Shown piece by piece: positions 45,319-57,000 of a stretch of DNA of 64,000 nucleotides. The notes under the pieces are model-generated. The model searched no databases and had not been told where the DNA came from. It saw only the letters and a program-made list of their open reading frames with translations. Origin of the DNA: Nemophila menziesii (Eukaryota > Streptophyta > Magnoliopsida > Boraginales > Hydrophyllaceae); contig JARWIR010000008.1 in NCBI GenBank assembly GCA_029959085.1, positions 1,550,001 through 1,614,000 of the forward strand. Reading direction: 5' to 3'. Position 1 is the first letter of the stretch. Each line of letters starts with the position of its first letter. Position numbers and translations under genes: made by a program.

Positions 45319-46299
45319 TTCGTTGTCCTCATCTTCCTTTTTGTGTTTTTGCATAAAATTTAAATATTTTTGGGTTGAATTAGGCATAGAATATCTTTGA
45401 ATGTACCTATGTGAGCATGATTTTATTAAGTTAATGATAGTAGGTAGTATGTTTTTGAAAGATGTCATAAGTTTGTTTAGATGCATGCCTGAAAACAGGA
45501 AATAAAGGATAGAAAAGTTAATGAGCAATGCTAAGAAGTATGTTGAAACTTAGGGAAATTATTTGGTGTGTAGAACGTGAGGTTTAAAATTAGTTGAAAA
45601 CCCACTTGTCTATGAACTAATAATGAAAAAGTAACAAAATCCGGTAGTTAGAAAAATGACTAAGGCATTTCTTTCATGATAAAACACGTGAAGCCTTTTA
45701 TACTTTCTCACCCTTTTATTTGATTATTGTTATTTATCCGTCTTAACCCCTCTGAGCCTTTCTAAAGCCTTTTATTGAAGCACATTATAATCCATACCCT
45801 TAGTTTGTAGGACTTATCTATATGACCCGCACTCGAATCGCAAAACCTGAGACAACTCGTTTTAGAGCTTGAGTTTGGGGTGGTGGGTTTCATCTTTAGG
45901 GAACATTGGGATTTGGAAATTGTAATTGTGATTTTATTGATGATGAATTGTTATTATTGTAACCCTTTGCCGGGGTAATAGTGAATGGAAAAGAAGCTAC
46001 GAGCTAAATTTGCCAACAAGGGCATAAAAAGAATATATATACATGAGAAAAATAGTGTGATATCTCAACATCAAAAAGAGAATCATAGCTATACAAAAGA
46101 AAAAAATGATATGAAAAGAAAATATATATTCGGACCGGCAAAGTGGATTTGATATCATCAAAGGTTGTATTTGGGATTTATTGGGGATGCAAGTCAAAAG
46201 CATCAATAAATTGGGTTGAGTGAGAACATCTTCGAGTGAAAACTCAAGCTCTAGGGCGATTCGTTGATGGCTAGTGAGGAGAGAGCCAAAAGCTCACTT

Positions 46300-46493
46300 T
46301 TCATTATCCAAATATACCACACCCGTCCTTAAGCCAAGTTATAACCAAGACCTTAAGATTTCTAACTACTAGATGGAGAAACAATTGAGTTATTAGGTAG
46401 TAGGTAAGTAGACCATTGGATGCTGTATTTGGGACCGATGAACAACCTATAGCCATTAACATGAACTAAGTTATCATTCTCTCCTTCTGGCAT
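46300..46493 (-). pseudogene. Antisense ORF in element C
   Basis: Minus-strand frame MPEGENDNLVHVNGYRLFIG, open upstream to 46550, homologous to the frame at 29346 in D. It shifts frame after FIGPKYSIQW relative to D, so this copy is probably damaged, but the later bases still align (GVWYIWIMKS versus GVVYLDNEK by frame). Confidence 0.55.
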
Positions 46494-46682
46494 TGCAAAA
46501 TTAATCTGGACTTGAATTTGTGGATTGTTGATTACATGTATATTAAGCATCTTTGTGCATTATTTTTTGAGAATTACTACATGAGACTTTTTAGATATTT
46601 TGCTCTAGGATCATTCATTGTGTTCTGTTCTTATTCTCCTCCTACTTCTTCTTCTTGACTACCCTACTGTTCTTTACTTTTA

Positions 46683-46718
46683 TTGTATCGGGACGATACA
46701 ACTTTTAGTTGGGGGTCT
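46683..46718 (+). other. Pre-LTR hairpin and polypurine tract of element C
   Basis: TTGTATCGGGACGATACAA (46683-46701) forms an 8-bp stem with a GGA loop, followed by CTTTTAGTTGGGGGTCT touching the 3' LTR. The tract is the expected plus-strand primer of Ty3/gypsy elements. Confidence 0.85.
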
Positions 46719-48228
46719 TGATGTCTCCTCATTTGTGATAATATAATATACTTCAGAGACATCATTTTAGGCTTATTTATTAGTTTATAGGTCGATCTTA
46801 GCTTAATTTAGTGCACTTTCCTATTTTGAGTCTTGATTTGTAGAATTGTTATTTTTAGAGCATATTGGGTTTAATTGTTTATTTAGTGTGAAGCTTTAAA
46901 TATAATTATGGAGATTAATTAGAGTCCAAGTCAAAGATTGCAACTTATGGAAAGAGATATGCATGGAAATTGGAGATAGAAGGAAACTGAGTTCAATTAG
47001 GAAAAGGAAAAGCTGCCTAAATCTGGGATTCTGCATACACGTCCAAAGATATGCGTTTTTACCTAAGAAATAGGTCGATTTTGGTAATTTCCTTCTGTAG
47101 GGTCAAGATAATTCTGTTGCGATTCTTTTGGTATCTTATGGAGCTCAAACCGACCAATAACGAAGACGATATGCTCACACGGTCCAGCAGTGTTTATCTT
47201 TATTTCCATACGAATTTGAGTTGGACTAGGAGTCCATTACTTTCCTTCTCCTTCAAGAAAACAAATTAGGTCTTCCTATACCCTATAAATACAGCCTCTT
47301 AACACTCTAAAATCATCCTTGGCCAGACCCTAAGGCCAAGAGGAAGCTGCAACACAAGTGAAGAAGTCTGGAGGGAGCTGTGCAACAACTATGTCTCCTT
47401 CAACCTCTTATTTGGTAATTCTTTTCTTTTCTCTTCTTAGTATGAATTAATTCCTTTTAGTTTGAGTGTTTAGCATATATGTATGAACCCTAGTTTTGAT
47501 TGACATCTATCTAATTTGGGAACTTAATGTTTTAAATTGAATTATAGTTTTTATTCTCTGTTTATGTGTTTGGATTTATATTCTGTGTTCTTGTGGATGC
47601 GCGCCCATATAGAATTACCATCTAGTAATTAGGTCACATTGACAACGGTGTTTAATTGCATGTTTAGCACATAACGTCTAGTATTAGGTCTGATCTGACA
47701 ACCCAACCTAGCTAGATAATCACTATGGTTTAGTTTTTGTGACTATTTACCAATTACAGGAAAAGTTTGCTTAGGAAGCCTTATTGACACAGGTAAATCC
47801 TATTTTAAACTACCGATAGCATATTGGGACCGATTAGGGAAATACTACATAATTTACCCTTACATGTTTAGAACGGAAAAACTAGTGGGGATTGCATGCT
47901 AATAACTCAAGCTAGACTTTCATACTATCTTCTTTTCTTTCTTTTATTTATTTTCTGTCTTTTAAATTATTAGTTTAGTTTATTTATTAGAAAACCAAAT
48001 AAATATTTGTCTATCTTTTCTTTCTCTAGCGTATTATCGTTTCTATCTTTAATATCTGCACTTGATAATTTGCATAAGTTCTCTCTAACTTTCGTCAGTC
48101 CCTGAGGAATGAATCTTCTTATCATTAAAACTTGCATACGTCCTGTAATACTTGCAGTACCGTGTTAGTTTAGGGTGTCTATTTGCACTTATTTATATCA
48201 TTATTTTATCACACCCTAGGCCACACCA
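46719..48228 (+). mobile_element. 3' LTR of element C (1510 bp)
   Basis: Same ends as the 5' LTR. TATA-like TATAAATA at 47284-47291. Confidence 0.93.
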
Positions 48229-48233
48229 ATTGT
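48229..48233. repeat. Target site duplication of element C, right
   Basis: ATTGT, matching 40791-40795. Confidence 0.92.
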
Positions 48234-50260
48234 TTTGGGAGTTTATTGGGCCTAAGTAGGGTATTTTTCCCTAATATTTGCTATATTTCTCTTTTACCCC
48301 TAGTTTTGGACTTATTACTGTTTATAGAGATTTTTGTGCTTAAATCGTGTGTTTAGTGTATAACTTTAGGCACATGCTTGATAAAAGAGTCTAAGATGAA
48401 GAGGAGAAGTCAAAGATTGAAGAGAAATCCCAAGCCAAGGCGGAAATTGCGCCTAGAGCCATTATAGATAGCTAGAGTTTTTTTAAGAGAATTATTGCAC
48501 CTTATTGTTTCTGTCACTATTAATTTTTGGTGGAAGATTTGTTCCCGATTCTTTTTATGGTTGAAAAGAGCTTGAAGCCAGGTTCGCGTAGAAAGTGACG
48601 ACACTCAATTTGGAGTTAAGACGAAGAAGATATGACATTTTCACTTGTCGTGGTTTGAACCAGAAATTTGGTTATAATAAAAACGGGTTATGCTCATTCT
48701 AAACTTATTTTGTTAACCCTAAAGTGAGCCCAACGAATTTGGAAGCTATATAAACTTATTTTCCAGTCTCAGTATGCTTTTTTTTAGAAATAATTTTATC
48801 TAAAGGAAATAAGAGGAAGAGAAGCGCCAGGCAGAAGGAAGAGGAAGAACAAGGGTTTGTCCATGAACCCAGCCTTTCTGCCTCAACCAATCACTATATC
48901 CTCTTATGTCCAACAGTAACATTTATTTATTTTCTATTTTAAATAGAAAATTTTCATTAGTTTTAATTAGTTTTTATTTAGTTTCAATTCAATTATGAGC
49001 TAAATTTTAATTGCTTGAGGATGCTTATGTAAGACATTGTGTTTTGCTATTTGACGATGTTAATTTATTTGGGATATCTTATTTTGATATTTAATTGAGA
49101 TGGGCTTTCAATATACTTCCATTGATTGTATACGTGATTTCGTTACTCCCGTGCTCTGGCCAAAGTAATATGATTCGTTGTAATTTGCCAAACACACAGG
49201 CGGGGGGAAAGATTATAGACCTAGTATACAACAACTTATTGCCTTTTATCAGAAGATATTAGCATGCTAGGTAGTCACAAAAGTTAATATGAATTTAAAC
49301 CAACCTGAAAGCCAAGAGACGAATAAGGTATAGAATTAGGGTTGCCCTTGTGGAAGCTTAATTGGATTAAAGCCCTGACTAATGTGAACAATACAACCAC
49401 TCACCCTTATGAATAACAAAGTTAATTAGAGGCACAATAGATTACTTAGCAATATCCTCAAGCATCTTCTCAATTGAATTAATTTTATTTTATCATAGTT
49501 GTTTACTTTCATTATTATTAGTTGATAATCATTTCTCCCTAGTTTAATTGCATTTACTTTTATCTTTTCATTATCTATCAATCATCTTTACAAACCAACC
49601 ATCAATTTATATTTTATATTTCTATTTTTGTATTCGAATTACATACTTTACACATTTACATTACTTAAAAAACTTAATCGCACTTTATCCCTATGAACGA
49701 ACACCTTACTTACCATTTCTTGCTAATCTATGATCCGTACTCTGCGGAGTTAAGATTTTTGTGTTTTTGTTGTAGTGTAGAAGTGTCTAGTTTGTATCTG
49801 TGTTATTTTTTTTTTGGTGTTTTCGTCTCTTCTCATGTTTACAGGTATTGGTGTATGCACTCGGACCCCGAGAAGCTATTCTGAGATCAAAGAAAGAGAG
49901 AAAGAGAAATAAAAACACAATTACTAATGGCTAACATTAACCCACCACCTGGTTATGAAGCCATTGTGAATCAAGTTAGCCAACTTCTTGGAGTTAATCC
50001 GCTTGAGGGGGTTTAGAATAATATTCCGCAAGGAGAGAACTTGAATGGATCAAATAAACCAAATGTACCCCATCAGAAAATGCAAGGAATCCTTGAGCCA
50101 GGAGTGCATTTTCGTGTTCAGCCTTTGGGGATCCGCCCTCTGGTTATTCAAGTCGCACGTTTTAAGCCCGACAAGGGTATGTTCCCACTTTTAGCTAACT
50201 TTAATAGCTATTCTTACATATATTTTAATTCAAGGTTGTTTAGAATTAGATAAACCTACT
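48234..50260 (+). mobile_element. LTR-leader-gag N-terminus remnant (M), plus strand
   Basis: The first ~1.5 kb resembles the LTR plan of E and F (GGGCCTAA, ATGAAGAGGAGAAGTCAAAGATTGAAG, a TATATAAA at ~48746). Then a leader and, from ATG 49927, a Gag N-terminus: MANINPPPGYEAIVNQVSQLL, a stop, and VHFRVQPLGIRP...VARFKPDKGMF (50118-50195), which parallels IKFRVQPRGIRTPEIQAAKFKPDPGML in A. It breaks off at ~50250. No clear primer site was found. Confidence 0.6.
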
Positions 50261-50660
50261 AAGATTGTAAAGAGAAGCATCCAGATTCATAATTTATGTT
50301 TCAAATTAGTTATTTACATTTTTTTAAGTTTGTAAACACATAAGGGTTGATACAAAAAAACCTCCCTTGTGTTTTGGGGTTTCATTCATGCAAAAGGTCT
50401 ATACAATTCTTTTTTAAACATGTTAAACCTTAGATTTTAGGCATAGTCTTTGATCTAGATAAAACACTAATAGTTTCAAACACCAAGCGCTCATTCGAGG
50501 ATAGAACATAATCAGTGTAAAAAAAAAATTCGGAGTCAGCTCCATCACATACTAACAATATGCTTGCAAAAATTAAATGGTACCAAGATGACAAGTTTAT
50601 ATTTAAGCAATATGTAGAGATTGATCACATTATTCTTGATGGAAAAGTGATACATCACAG
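50261..50660. other. AT-rich DNA, nothing recognised
   Basis: No domain or repeat recognised between the gag remnant and the CARA pseudogene. Confidence 0.5.
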
Positions 50661-50663
50661 TAC

Positions 50664-51650
50664 GAGGTTGTACCTACAAGACTCATTATGAATGGGTTGA
50701 TAAAACCGTTTCATAGTTTGATTTCGACTCCAATGGAAAAATGGCGAGACTTTCAAGGTTAGTATCATGTATTAATAATGACATATACTCACAGTTTTGA
50801 GACAGGATTTTTTAAATTTTTTTTAAGATGTTTGCATATACTTTTGGTATCAAACAACATATACTTAAACACTTAGCATCATATGGGTGCAAAATCACAG
50901 TTGTCCCTTTAACTTGGCCTATATCTGAACACTGAAGCCAGATGGAGTTATATTCAGTAATGGTCCAAGTGACCCTTCAGTATATCCTTATGTTGTTGAA
51001 ACTATCAAGGACGTTATTGGAAATGTACCGGTTTTTGGTATTTTGCATGGGACATCAGTTACTTGGTCACGCGCTCAAGTAAAGCCATATCGTGAAAAAT
51101 CACTATAATGGTCGTGTTAAGATTAGCGCTTAAGCGGGTTTATTTAGATAATATTTCGTTTTGTCTTTTACTTATGTTTTTTGTATATTGTTTGTATAAT
51201 CATAATCATGATGTTGACCTACTTCACTCCCCGAGGGTGTAAAAGTAACACGTCAATCTTAACGATGGAAACTATGCTAGTCTTGTTGGAGTATAAATCT
51301 CCTATAACCTGTTCTCCGCCTTCTTCTAACGGTTCGGACTGTTGGTTGAGTTGGCAAGTTAACATGGTATCAGAGCTCCAGGTACTTGAGGTCCTGGGCT
51401 CGAGTCTCTCCACCGCCACCCACCTCGATATCTCCACGTGCATGGCTTATCCATCTTCTCTCCGTGCATTGCTTAGATCAATCCATCTCCTCTGCTAAGC
51501 ATGCACATCTCCGCCTTCTTCTAACGGTTCGGACTGTTGGTTGAGTTGGCAAGTTAACAAGTCTTACTTTTTCTAAACTAAAGCTCATGTCCTTGGAACA
51601 AACCTTACCCATGTCATTTATGAATATAGTGAAAATGAAGTTACAAAAGT
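50664..51650 (+). pseudogene. CARA: Carbamoyl-phosphate synthase small subunit pseudogene
   Basis: Pieces in native order: CTYKTHYEWVDKT (~50670), an intron-like gap (GTTAGT ~50757 to AG ~50826), FAYTFGIKQHILKHLASYGCKITVVP (~50830-50910), a shift, LKPDGVIFSNGPSDPSVYPYVVETIKDVIGNVPVFGI (~50940-51045), a one-base insertion, MGHQLLGHAL (51047-51078), NGRVKISA (~51110-51130), a second intron-like gap, NHNHDVDLLH (~51200), EGVKVT and HVNLNDGNYASL (~51250-51283), then KLKLMSLEQT after the TRIM. This is the glutamine-amidotransferase domain of plant CARA, which supplies ammonia for carbamoyl phosphate in plastids. Retained introns point to a genomic duplicate. The active-site Cys motif GICMGH is hit by the frameshift. 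The N-terminal half is missing. Confidence 0.88.
51279..51564 (+). mobile_element. TRIM retrotransposon inside the CARA pseudogene
   Basis: A miniature element (51284-51559, 276 bp) flanked by AGTCT (51279-51283 and 51560-51564). The 5' LTR (51284-51364, 81 bp) is TGTTGGAGTATAAATC...GCAAGTTAACA, followed by the initiator-tRNA-Met primer site TGGTATCAGAGC (51365-51376). The 3' LTR is present as its last ~51 bp (51509-51559). No coding capacity. It sits in an exon between NYAS and the next Leu. Confidence 0.88.
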
Positions 51651-52624
51651 TTTTAATGCCTCAGAAACTGCCGAAGATGAAGCTTTCGAGTATGTGGTTA
51701 GTGAATATTGACGGTAACAAAGTTTTAGAATTTGGTAATTTCCTTTCAGTTATATAAATATATTAGCACAAAAATAAATAAAATTTATAGCCTTCAACTA
51801 TCACTACTCTTTTTAAAATCTATTAAAAAAATTCTAGACCAGTGAGGCTTTCGTGGTCTTATTTCTACATAATCCGATTTCACTTAACATTTATATTCCA
51901 TGACAAGATAGAATATTAGATAAGACCTAACATACTACACATTATGAGTACCGAATTAAGTCTTGACAAAAAAGGATATCAAATTAAGTGGATAAACCTG
52001 ATCAAGGGGTTCTATTAATGTTATTAATTATTATTTTGGTATTGACTCATGATCATATTTGTTGCATTTTTAATAAGTCAAACAATTGGCCAATTCGGAG
52101 ACAAATTTTTTTTATGGATTACTACAATATATCTTTTTTCCCTATATGAGGGGTCTTATGCTTGATTCATCATGTATGATATACTTGATCCATAATTCTT
52201 TTTATAATCAAGGAATCGGGAAAATTGGTTATATGAAATAATTGTATTAGTCTCCACTCCCCAGATTTATATTATTACTTAATAAATCGATTTTTATCCA
52301 ATTTTGAATGGAGATCGAGAGCTTAAAATTATGTATGATGGAAAATGTCTGTAACCTAAAATTGATATATGTTAAGTGCACACATTTTCTTTTCTCTCTT
52401 TGGACACATAAAATACAGTTGTAATTATTAGACTAAAATAATAAAATAATATGTGTGTATTTTGCTATATCTTCATATACATGTATATATAAAGGATCCA
52501 TCATGTTTTTGGTATTACGGGTCCCTTTTAGATGACCCAAGTCCATGAAAAATGTTTTAATGAATGAGTGGACTGGTACGCACCACGGAAGCGGCAATTT
52601 GCATAACTTCTTCAATTCAGCTTC
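51651..52624. other. AT-rich intergenic DNA
   Basis: No gene recognised. The last ~180 bp (from ~52440) may belong to the LTR of fragment N. Confidence 0.5.
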
Positions 52625-53047
52625 GAATCACAAACTGTTAGTTCCTACGTGCTCCTAACTCCAAGTATTATCTAGTAACCAAAGAGATTATTCAAAATCT
52701 TTATCAATTATATATGGTAACTTGATCTAGTATTTCTAAATATATGCGACAAATGCGCTCACTTTCCAAAAGTAGTCGAATTGTCCACTATGCCATGACT
52801 TTGGGCTAATCTCATTTTCTTGACTTCTTATCATCATCTCAGGGTATCGTAGCATCCATGTACCAAAGATATGCACACTTAACACATAAATTACGCATAA
52901 AATCTCTAAAAGTAACATAAAAAGCGAAACTAGACAAGAAAGTGTAAAACATCAAATAACATGGAAAAATATTTGAACTAAGTCCTAAATACTCCTAAGA
53001 ATATATGTAATGACTAGATTAATATATCACACAAAATGGAACATCAA
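52625..53047 (-). mobile_element. LTR start fragment N, minus strand
   Basis: The right edge reads GGAACATCAA (LTR start TTGATGTTCC on the minus strand). Words in the same order as fragment K: CTACGTGCTCC, AAGATATGCACACTTAACA, AAACTAGACA, ATCAAATAACATGG. Left limit uncertain. Confidence 0.65.
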
Positions 53048-53159
53048 CCGCTTCATGAACACCCGCTCTCACCCCTTAGTCTTTGTTCTCCTAACATGGT
53101 ATAATTAATGGTTCTACAAGCAAATCCTAGAGACGACGCCTAACATATATTGAAAAGAA

Positions 53160-54745
53160 ATACCTGGTGGTCCTTTGTGTGTTCTAAAATAAATGCAATA
53201 AGAAAAAGAGAACCAAAACTGCAAGTGTACAGTTGTCCCAAGTAATATATGTGATAATACAGATTCGTTCTCATGGACGGATTGGTTGACTCTAATGCTT
53301 ATCAGATAGTAGTTAATTGCACGTAAAAGCAAGTAGATTGTTTTAAGAATGTTTGTTTGGTCTTTCTAAGACTAAGACAATTAATTAAAAGACTAATTTA
53401 ATGCAAATAATTAACTAGACGCAAGTAAATAAAATAGCTGGACGCAAGATATGAGAGGTAGTACTTGAGCAACGCTACGATTTCACCTAAATTTATTCAT
53501 TCCATGTATTGTTTAAGGGATGAATTCGGTAAATAATATTGGTCGGGATTCAATTATCTCCTTACCCCCGTCAGGGTGGACTAAGGAGCTCTTCTCATGT
53601 GCTACAAACCCCGTCAGGGTGAATATAGTCCACATTCGAATGATTAAAGTCTAACTACCCAATTGGCCATATGATTAATTAAGCCTGTCAAGGTCAAATA
53701 ATTTCTATCCTACATTCGTTAGTTAGTTCCGTACCTAGACTCCCCGTCAAGGTGATCCAATTTCCACTAATTGAAATAGCCTAAGTACTAGGTCCTAATA
53801 TTGATTAGCTACTTCAATAATAGTCAATAAGTGTAAATTAAAGAAAAATATTAAATACTACCCAATTCGATTTCAATTAAAATAATCCTAAATCCAAAGA
53901 CATAGAATGAAAAAGATTGGGGTTCAACCCATTATGCGTTCTCAAGTACCAAATGAAATTAGCTCATAATCGTAAAAACTAAGAAAATAAATTGAAAGGA
54001 ATTCATAATTGTTTTACAGAAATAAAGATAAGAAACCTAATTGAGGAGTTGATTCGGCTGCGAATTGAAGAAATTGAATTACTCCAACTCTTGGCTTCCT
54101 CTCTTCCTTGATTCTGCTTCTTCTCTTGTTGTGTGACTTTGTGAAATAATGATTTGTGTGTGAAAATAGAAGTTCAAAGGCCCTTTTATACTCATAAATT
54201 TGGACTAGGGCTTTTAATTAAAAGAATCCGCAAATATTAAAAGCCCAAGTCCACTCCTCAAGCCCAAAATCCCGTAACTGTTGTACACCCTTCACGAAAA
54301 CGGTTGTAACTCTCTCAATATAACTCCGAATTGACTAATTCAACTTGCTAATTCTTCGTAACTCGATAAGGTACGAATCTTTTCATAACTCAGGGGCTGA
54401 ATCCATCTTTAGGTTGCTCGAAATCAGCACTTTCCATCAGCCTTCCAGATTTTTAGCTTAAATTTGTCAACTCCTTGGATATTCTTTGTAGCTTTTGACT
54501 TCTTGACACGATATTTGACTTCTATTCGATTCCTCTCCGTGCTAGTATTAGAAACCTACAGACTTTTCACTAAAATACGCCATATTACGCGTAAAATAAT
54601 AATAAATCAAAAATACTATAATCGAAGGAGAGAAAATGAAATATTGCATATTATTACTAAAAGACTATCGAAATAGCCAGATAATCACATAATTTGATGT
54701 TTCCTAAGCATATAAATATAGAACAAAAGAGGAGACATCAATACC
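53160..54745 (-). mobile_element. Solo LTR J with ATACC target duplication
   Basis: LTR 53165-54740 (1576 bp). On the minus strand it starts TGATGTCTCCTCTTT and ends GGACCACCA. ATACC flanks both sides (53160-53164, 54741-54745). Same family as F (shared GTCCACCCTGACGGGG, CGTACACTTGC). No internal sequence. Confidence 0.9.
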
Positions 54746-55231
54746 ACTGCTCAGAAAGTCAACGTCGACGATGAATGGAGTCGATACATGATCAAGGCAT
54801 CCAATGGTTCACTTTCAAGAGTGGATAGAAAGTAACATGGATCCAGACAAAAATAGATGAACTATAGGAATGGGGTGCTCTATTTGGCACTCCATACTCA
54901 AGTTGTTGAAGTATAAGTCAAAAGTAGAACATTTCTCGCTTATGAGATGTTTATTATCTCACCTAGGGTAATTTATGAGAATATATTTGTATACAAATAT
55001 ATTGTAAGAGATATAGCAAGTAAGAGGTTGTGCTTTGGTACATGTATAAATTATACATGTACATTCATTTTGAGATGTATGGTCTATTTATAGATAATAG
55101 ATATGATCTTCTGATGCCATGATCGAGAGTAGTTGTAAGTGTGAGGATTTTTAACCACTAGGGAAACTTTTCGGTACGTGAACAAGTGTGAAAGGGAATG
55201 AAAAAATAACTTATGTTCTTTGTTATTTAAA
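54746..55231. other. Intergenic DNA, nothing recognised
   Basis: No gene. A short palindromic stretch ATGTATAAATTATACAT is at ~55040-55058. Confidence 0.45.
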
Positions 55232-56885
55232 GGGTTAAAAATGATTCCCCTTTTACAAAATTCATAAATCATTATTTAGTCTTTCACAGGTTTTAAATAG
55301 ATAAATTAGTCTCTATCTTTTAATAATCAACTATTAAATCAAGTTAAATTACAATTTTACTCTTTTATAATTTAATTAAATAGTATAAACTTGTAAAGAA
55401 AAATAAATATTGAGTAAAATTGAAAAAATATCCCTACTATTTATGTCATAAGTTAAGAATTTTGAACATAGTATATAGTTGACATAGATTAAGGTTCCAA
55501 CTCTCTTATTTTAATTTTGGTCAAACTATGTTGATCGAAACAATACAATCCTTCTATTTTAACCGAAAAGAGACACTTTCATTTGTAAATTAATTAAACA
55601 ATACTAGCAATATTTTTTACCATTCTATTTTACCCTTTATTACTTAATTAAATAATATAACCTTCAAGTAACAAATTCATTTCTCTTCACTCACTTTATT
55701 CCTCTATACTAAACTTGTTCGTAAAGTTCCCCACATTAGGGGCGGACTTGTGGGTTGGCTGGGGTGCAAGGCCGCCCACCTCCGTCCGGGATTGTAATGA
55801 GAATTCGTGCAAATTATTTTAACAAGAAAACATTAGTAAAAATATACTTTTTCCCATAGCCTATATATTCTCCCGCAAACCGTACTTGTTGTTCTAACTT
55901 TTTACCCCTCGGAGAAAAATTCTGAATCTACCCTGCCCCACCATGACAATAAAGTCATTGTTGCATTATCTACGACGGAGTATTGATGAATCTAGTAGTC
56001 CAGTTAAAGAGACGATGCCACCTTCTCTGGATGAGGAAGAGTAACCAAGCATATTTTCCAAGTTAAGATGGTGGTGGTCGTTGTTAGTCATCACTACGAA
56101 GTTGGGTATTTCTCGTTCCGGTATATCTACAATAAGTTATTGTTGGATTTTTCGACAAGAATTAAAGTATGAGACTGAGGTATTTATCATTTTTAAGTCT
56201 TTATTCTTGTTTTTAAGGTGTATCTAACATGTTTCTTAACTTATTGTTGATCATAGTTTTAGGTTTTAGGCCGCAACTAGTGAAAGTTATCTTAATTTTA
56301 TATCTCATCGAATCAAGTATATTAGAAGATATTTTAAATAATAATTTTATATACCTTCAGTGTACATGTAATGGTTTCGTGCAAGATAAATGAAAGCGAG
56401 AACCTCAAAAAAAATAGTATTATGAAGAGAAATTCAAACAAATTTATTATACTGTAAAAATTAAGTATGAATAAAAATATGTAAAAAAAAGATGAAATGG
56501 AAAATCTTGCTAGCATTGTTTAATTAATTTACAAATAAAAGTTCTCCTTTTCGGTTAAATTATAATGAATGAATTGTTTAGATTACGAAAGTTTTGACCG
56601 AAATAAAAATAAGAATTAAAGAGTTGGATTCTTAATCTATTTATCTGTGTAATATGCTCAAAATTCTTAATTTTGACGTAATTAGTAGGGTGATTTTTTT
56701 TGAGTTTGTTCATTATTTATTTTCCTTTACAAGTTTATAATATTTAATTAAATAATACAGATCAACATTGTACCTTGATTAAATAGTTGACCATTAAAAA
56801 TAAGAACTAATTTATCAATTTAAAATTTGTGAGGAACTAAATCATGATTTATGAGTTTTGTAAGGACTGAGATCATTTTTAACCC
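55232..56885. mobile_element. Element with ~390-bp inverted repeats
   Basis: Arms 55232-55625 and 56495-56885 begin GGGTTAAAAATGAT and are ~80% alike by eye. ATTTAAA (55225-55231, 56886-56892) flanks both ends. Long arms suggest a non-autonomous Mutator-like element, though the direct repeat is only 7 bp. Inside, 55737-55935 starts GGGGCGGAC and ends CCTGCCCC, like a degraded copy of the element at 60260. Confidence 0.72.
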
Positions 56886-57000
56886 ATTTAAAATAGAATA
56901 AATGAAAATCACTAGTTTTTCTTATCTATAATAAAAACATTTAATTTATAATATTTTTAATGATATTTTATGTCAAATTATTTAATATATTCGTCTTTTA

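Larger units (their letters stand above)
40796..48228 (+). mobile_element. Complete non-autonomous Ty3/gypsy element C (7433 bp)
   Basis: Two LTRs, primer site, polypurine tract and a 5-bp ATTGT duplication define a structurally complete insertion. The interior (42308-46718) has a truncated gag, no protease, RT, RNase H or integrase, then the long post-pol 3' region. LTR type and gag match A and B, so such elements could supply enzymes; this is inference. By eye the two LTRs differ at roughly 25-30 positions (about 2%), so the insertion is fairly recent. Confidence 0.93.

Noticed and set aside
49850..49880. Primer binding site for element M
   Set aside because: TGGTGTATGCACTCGG does not match a tRNA 3' end that I can name.
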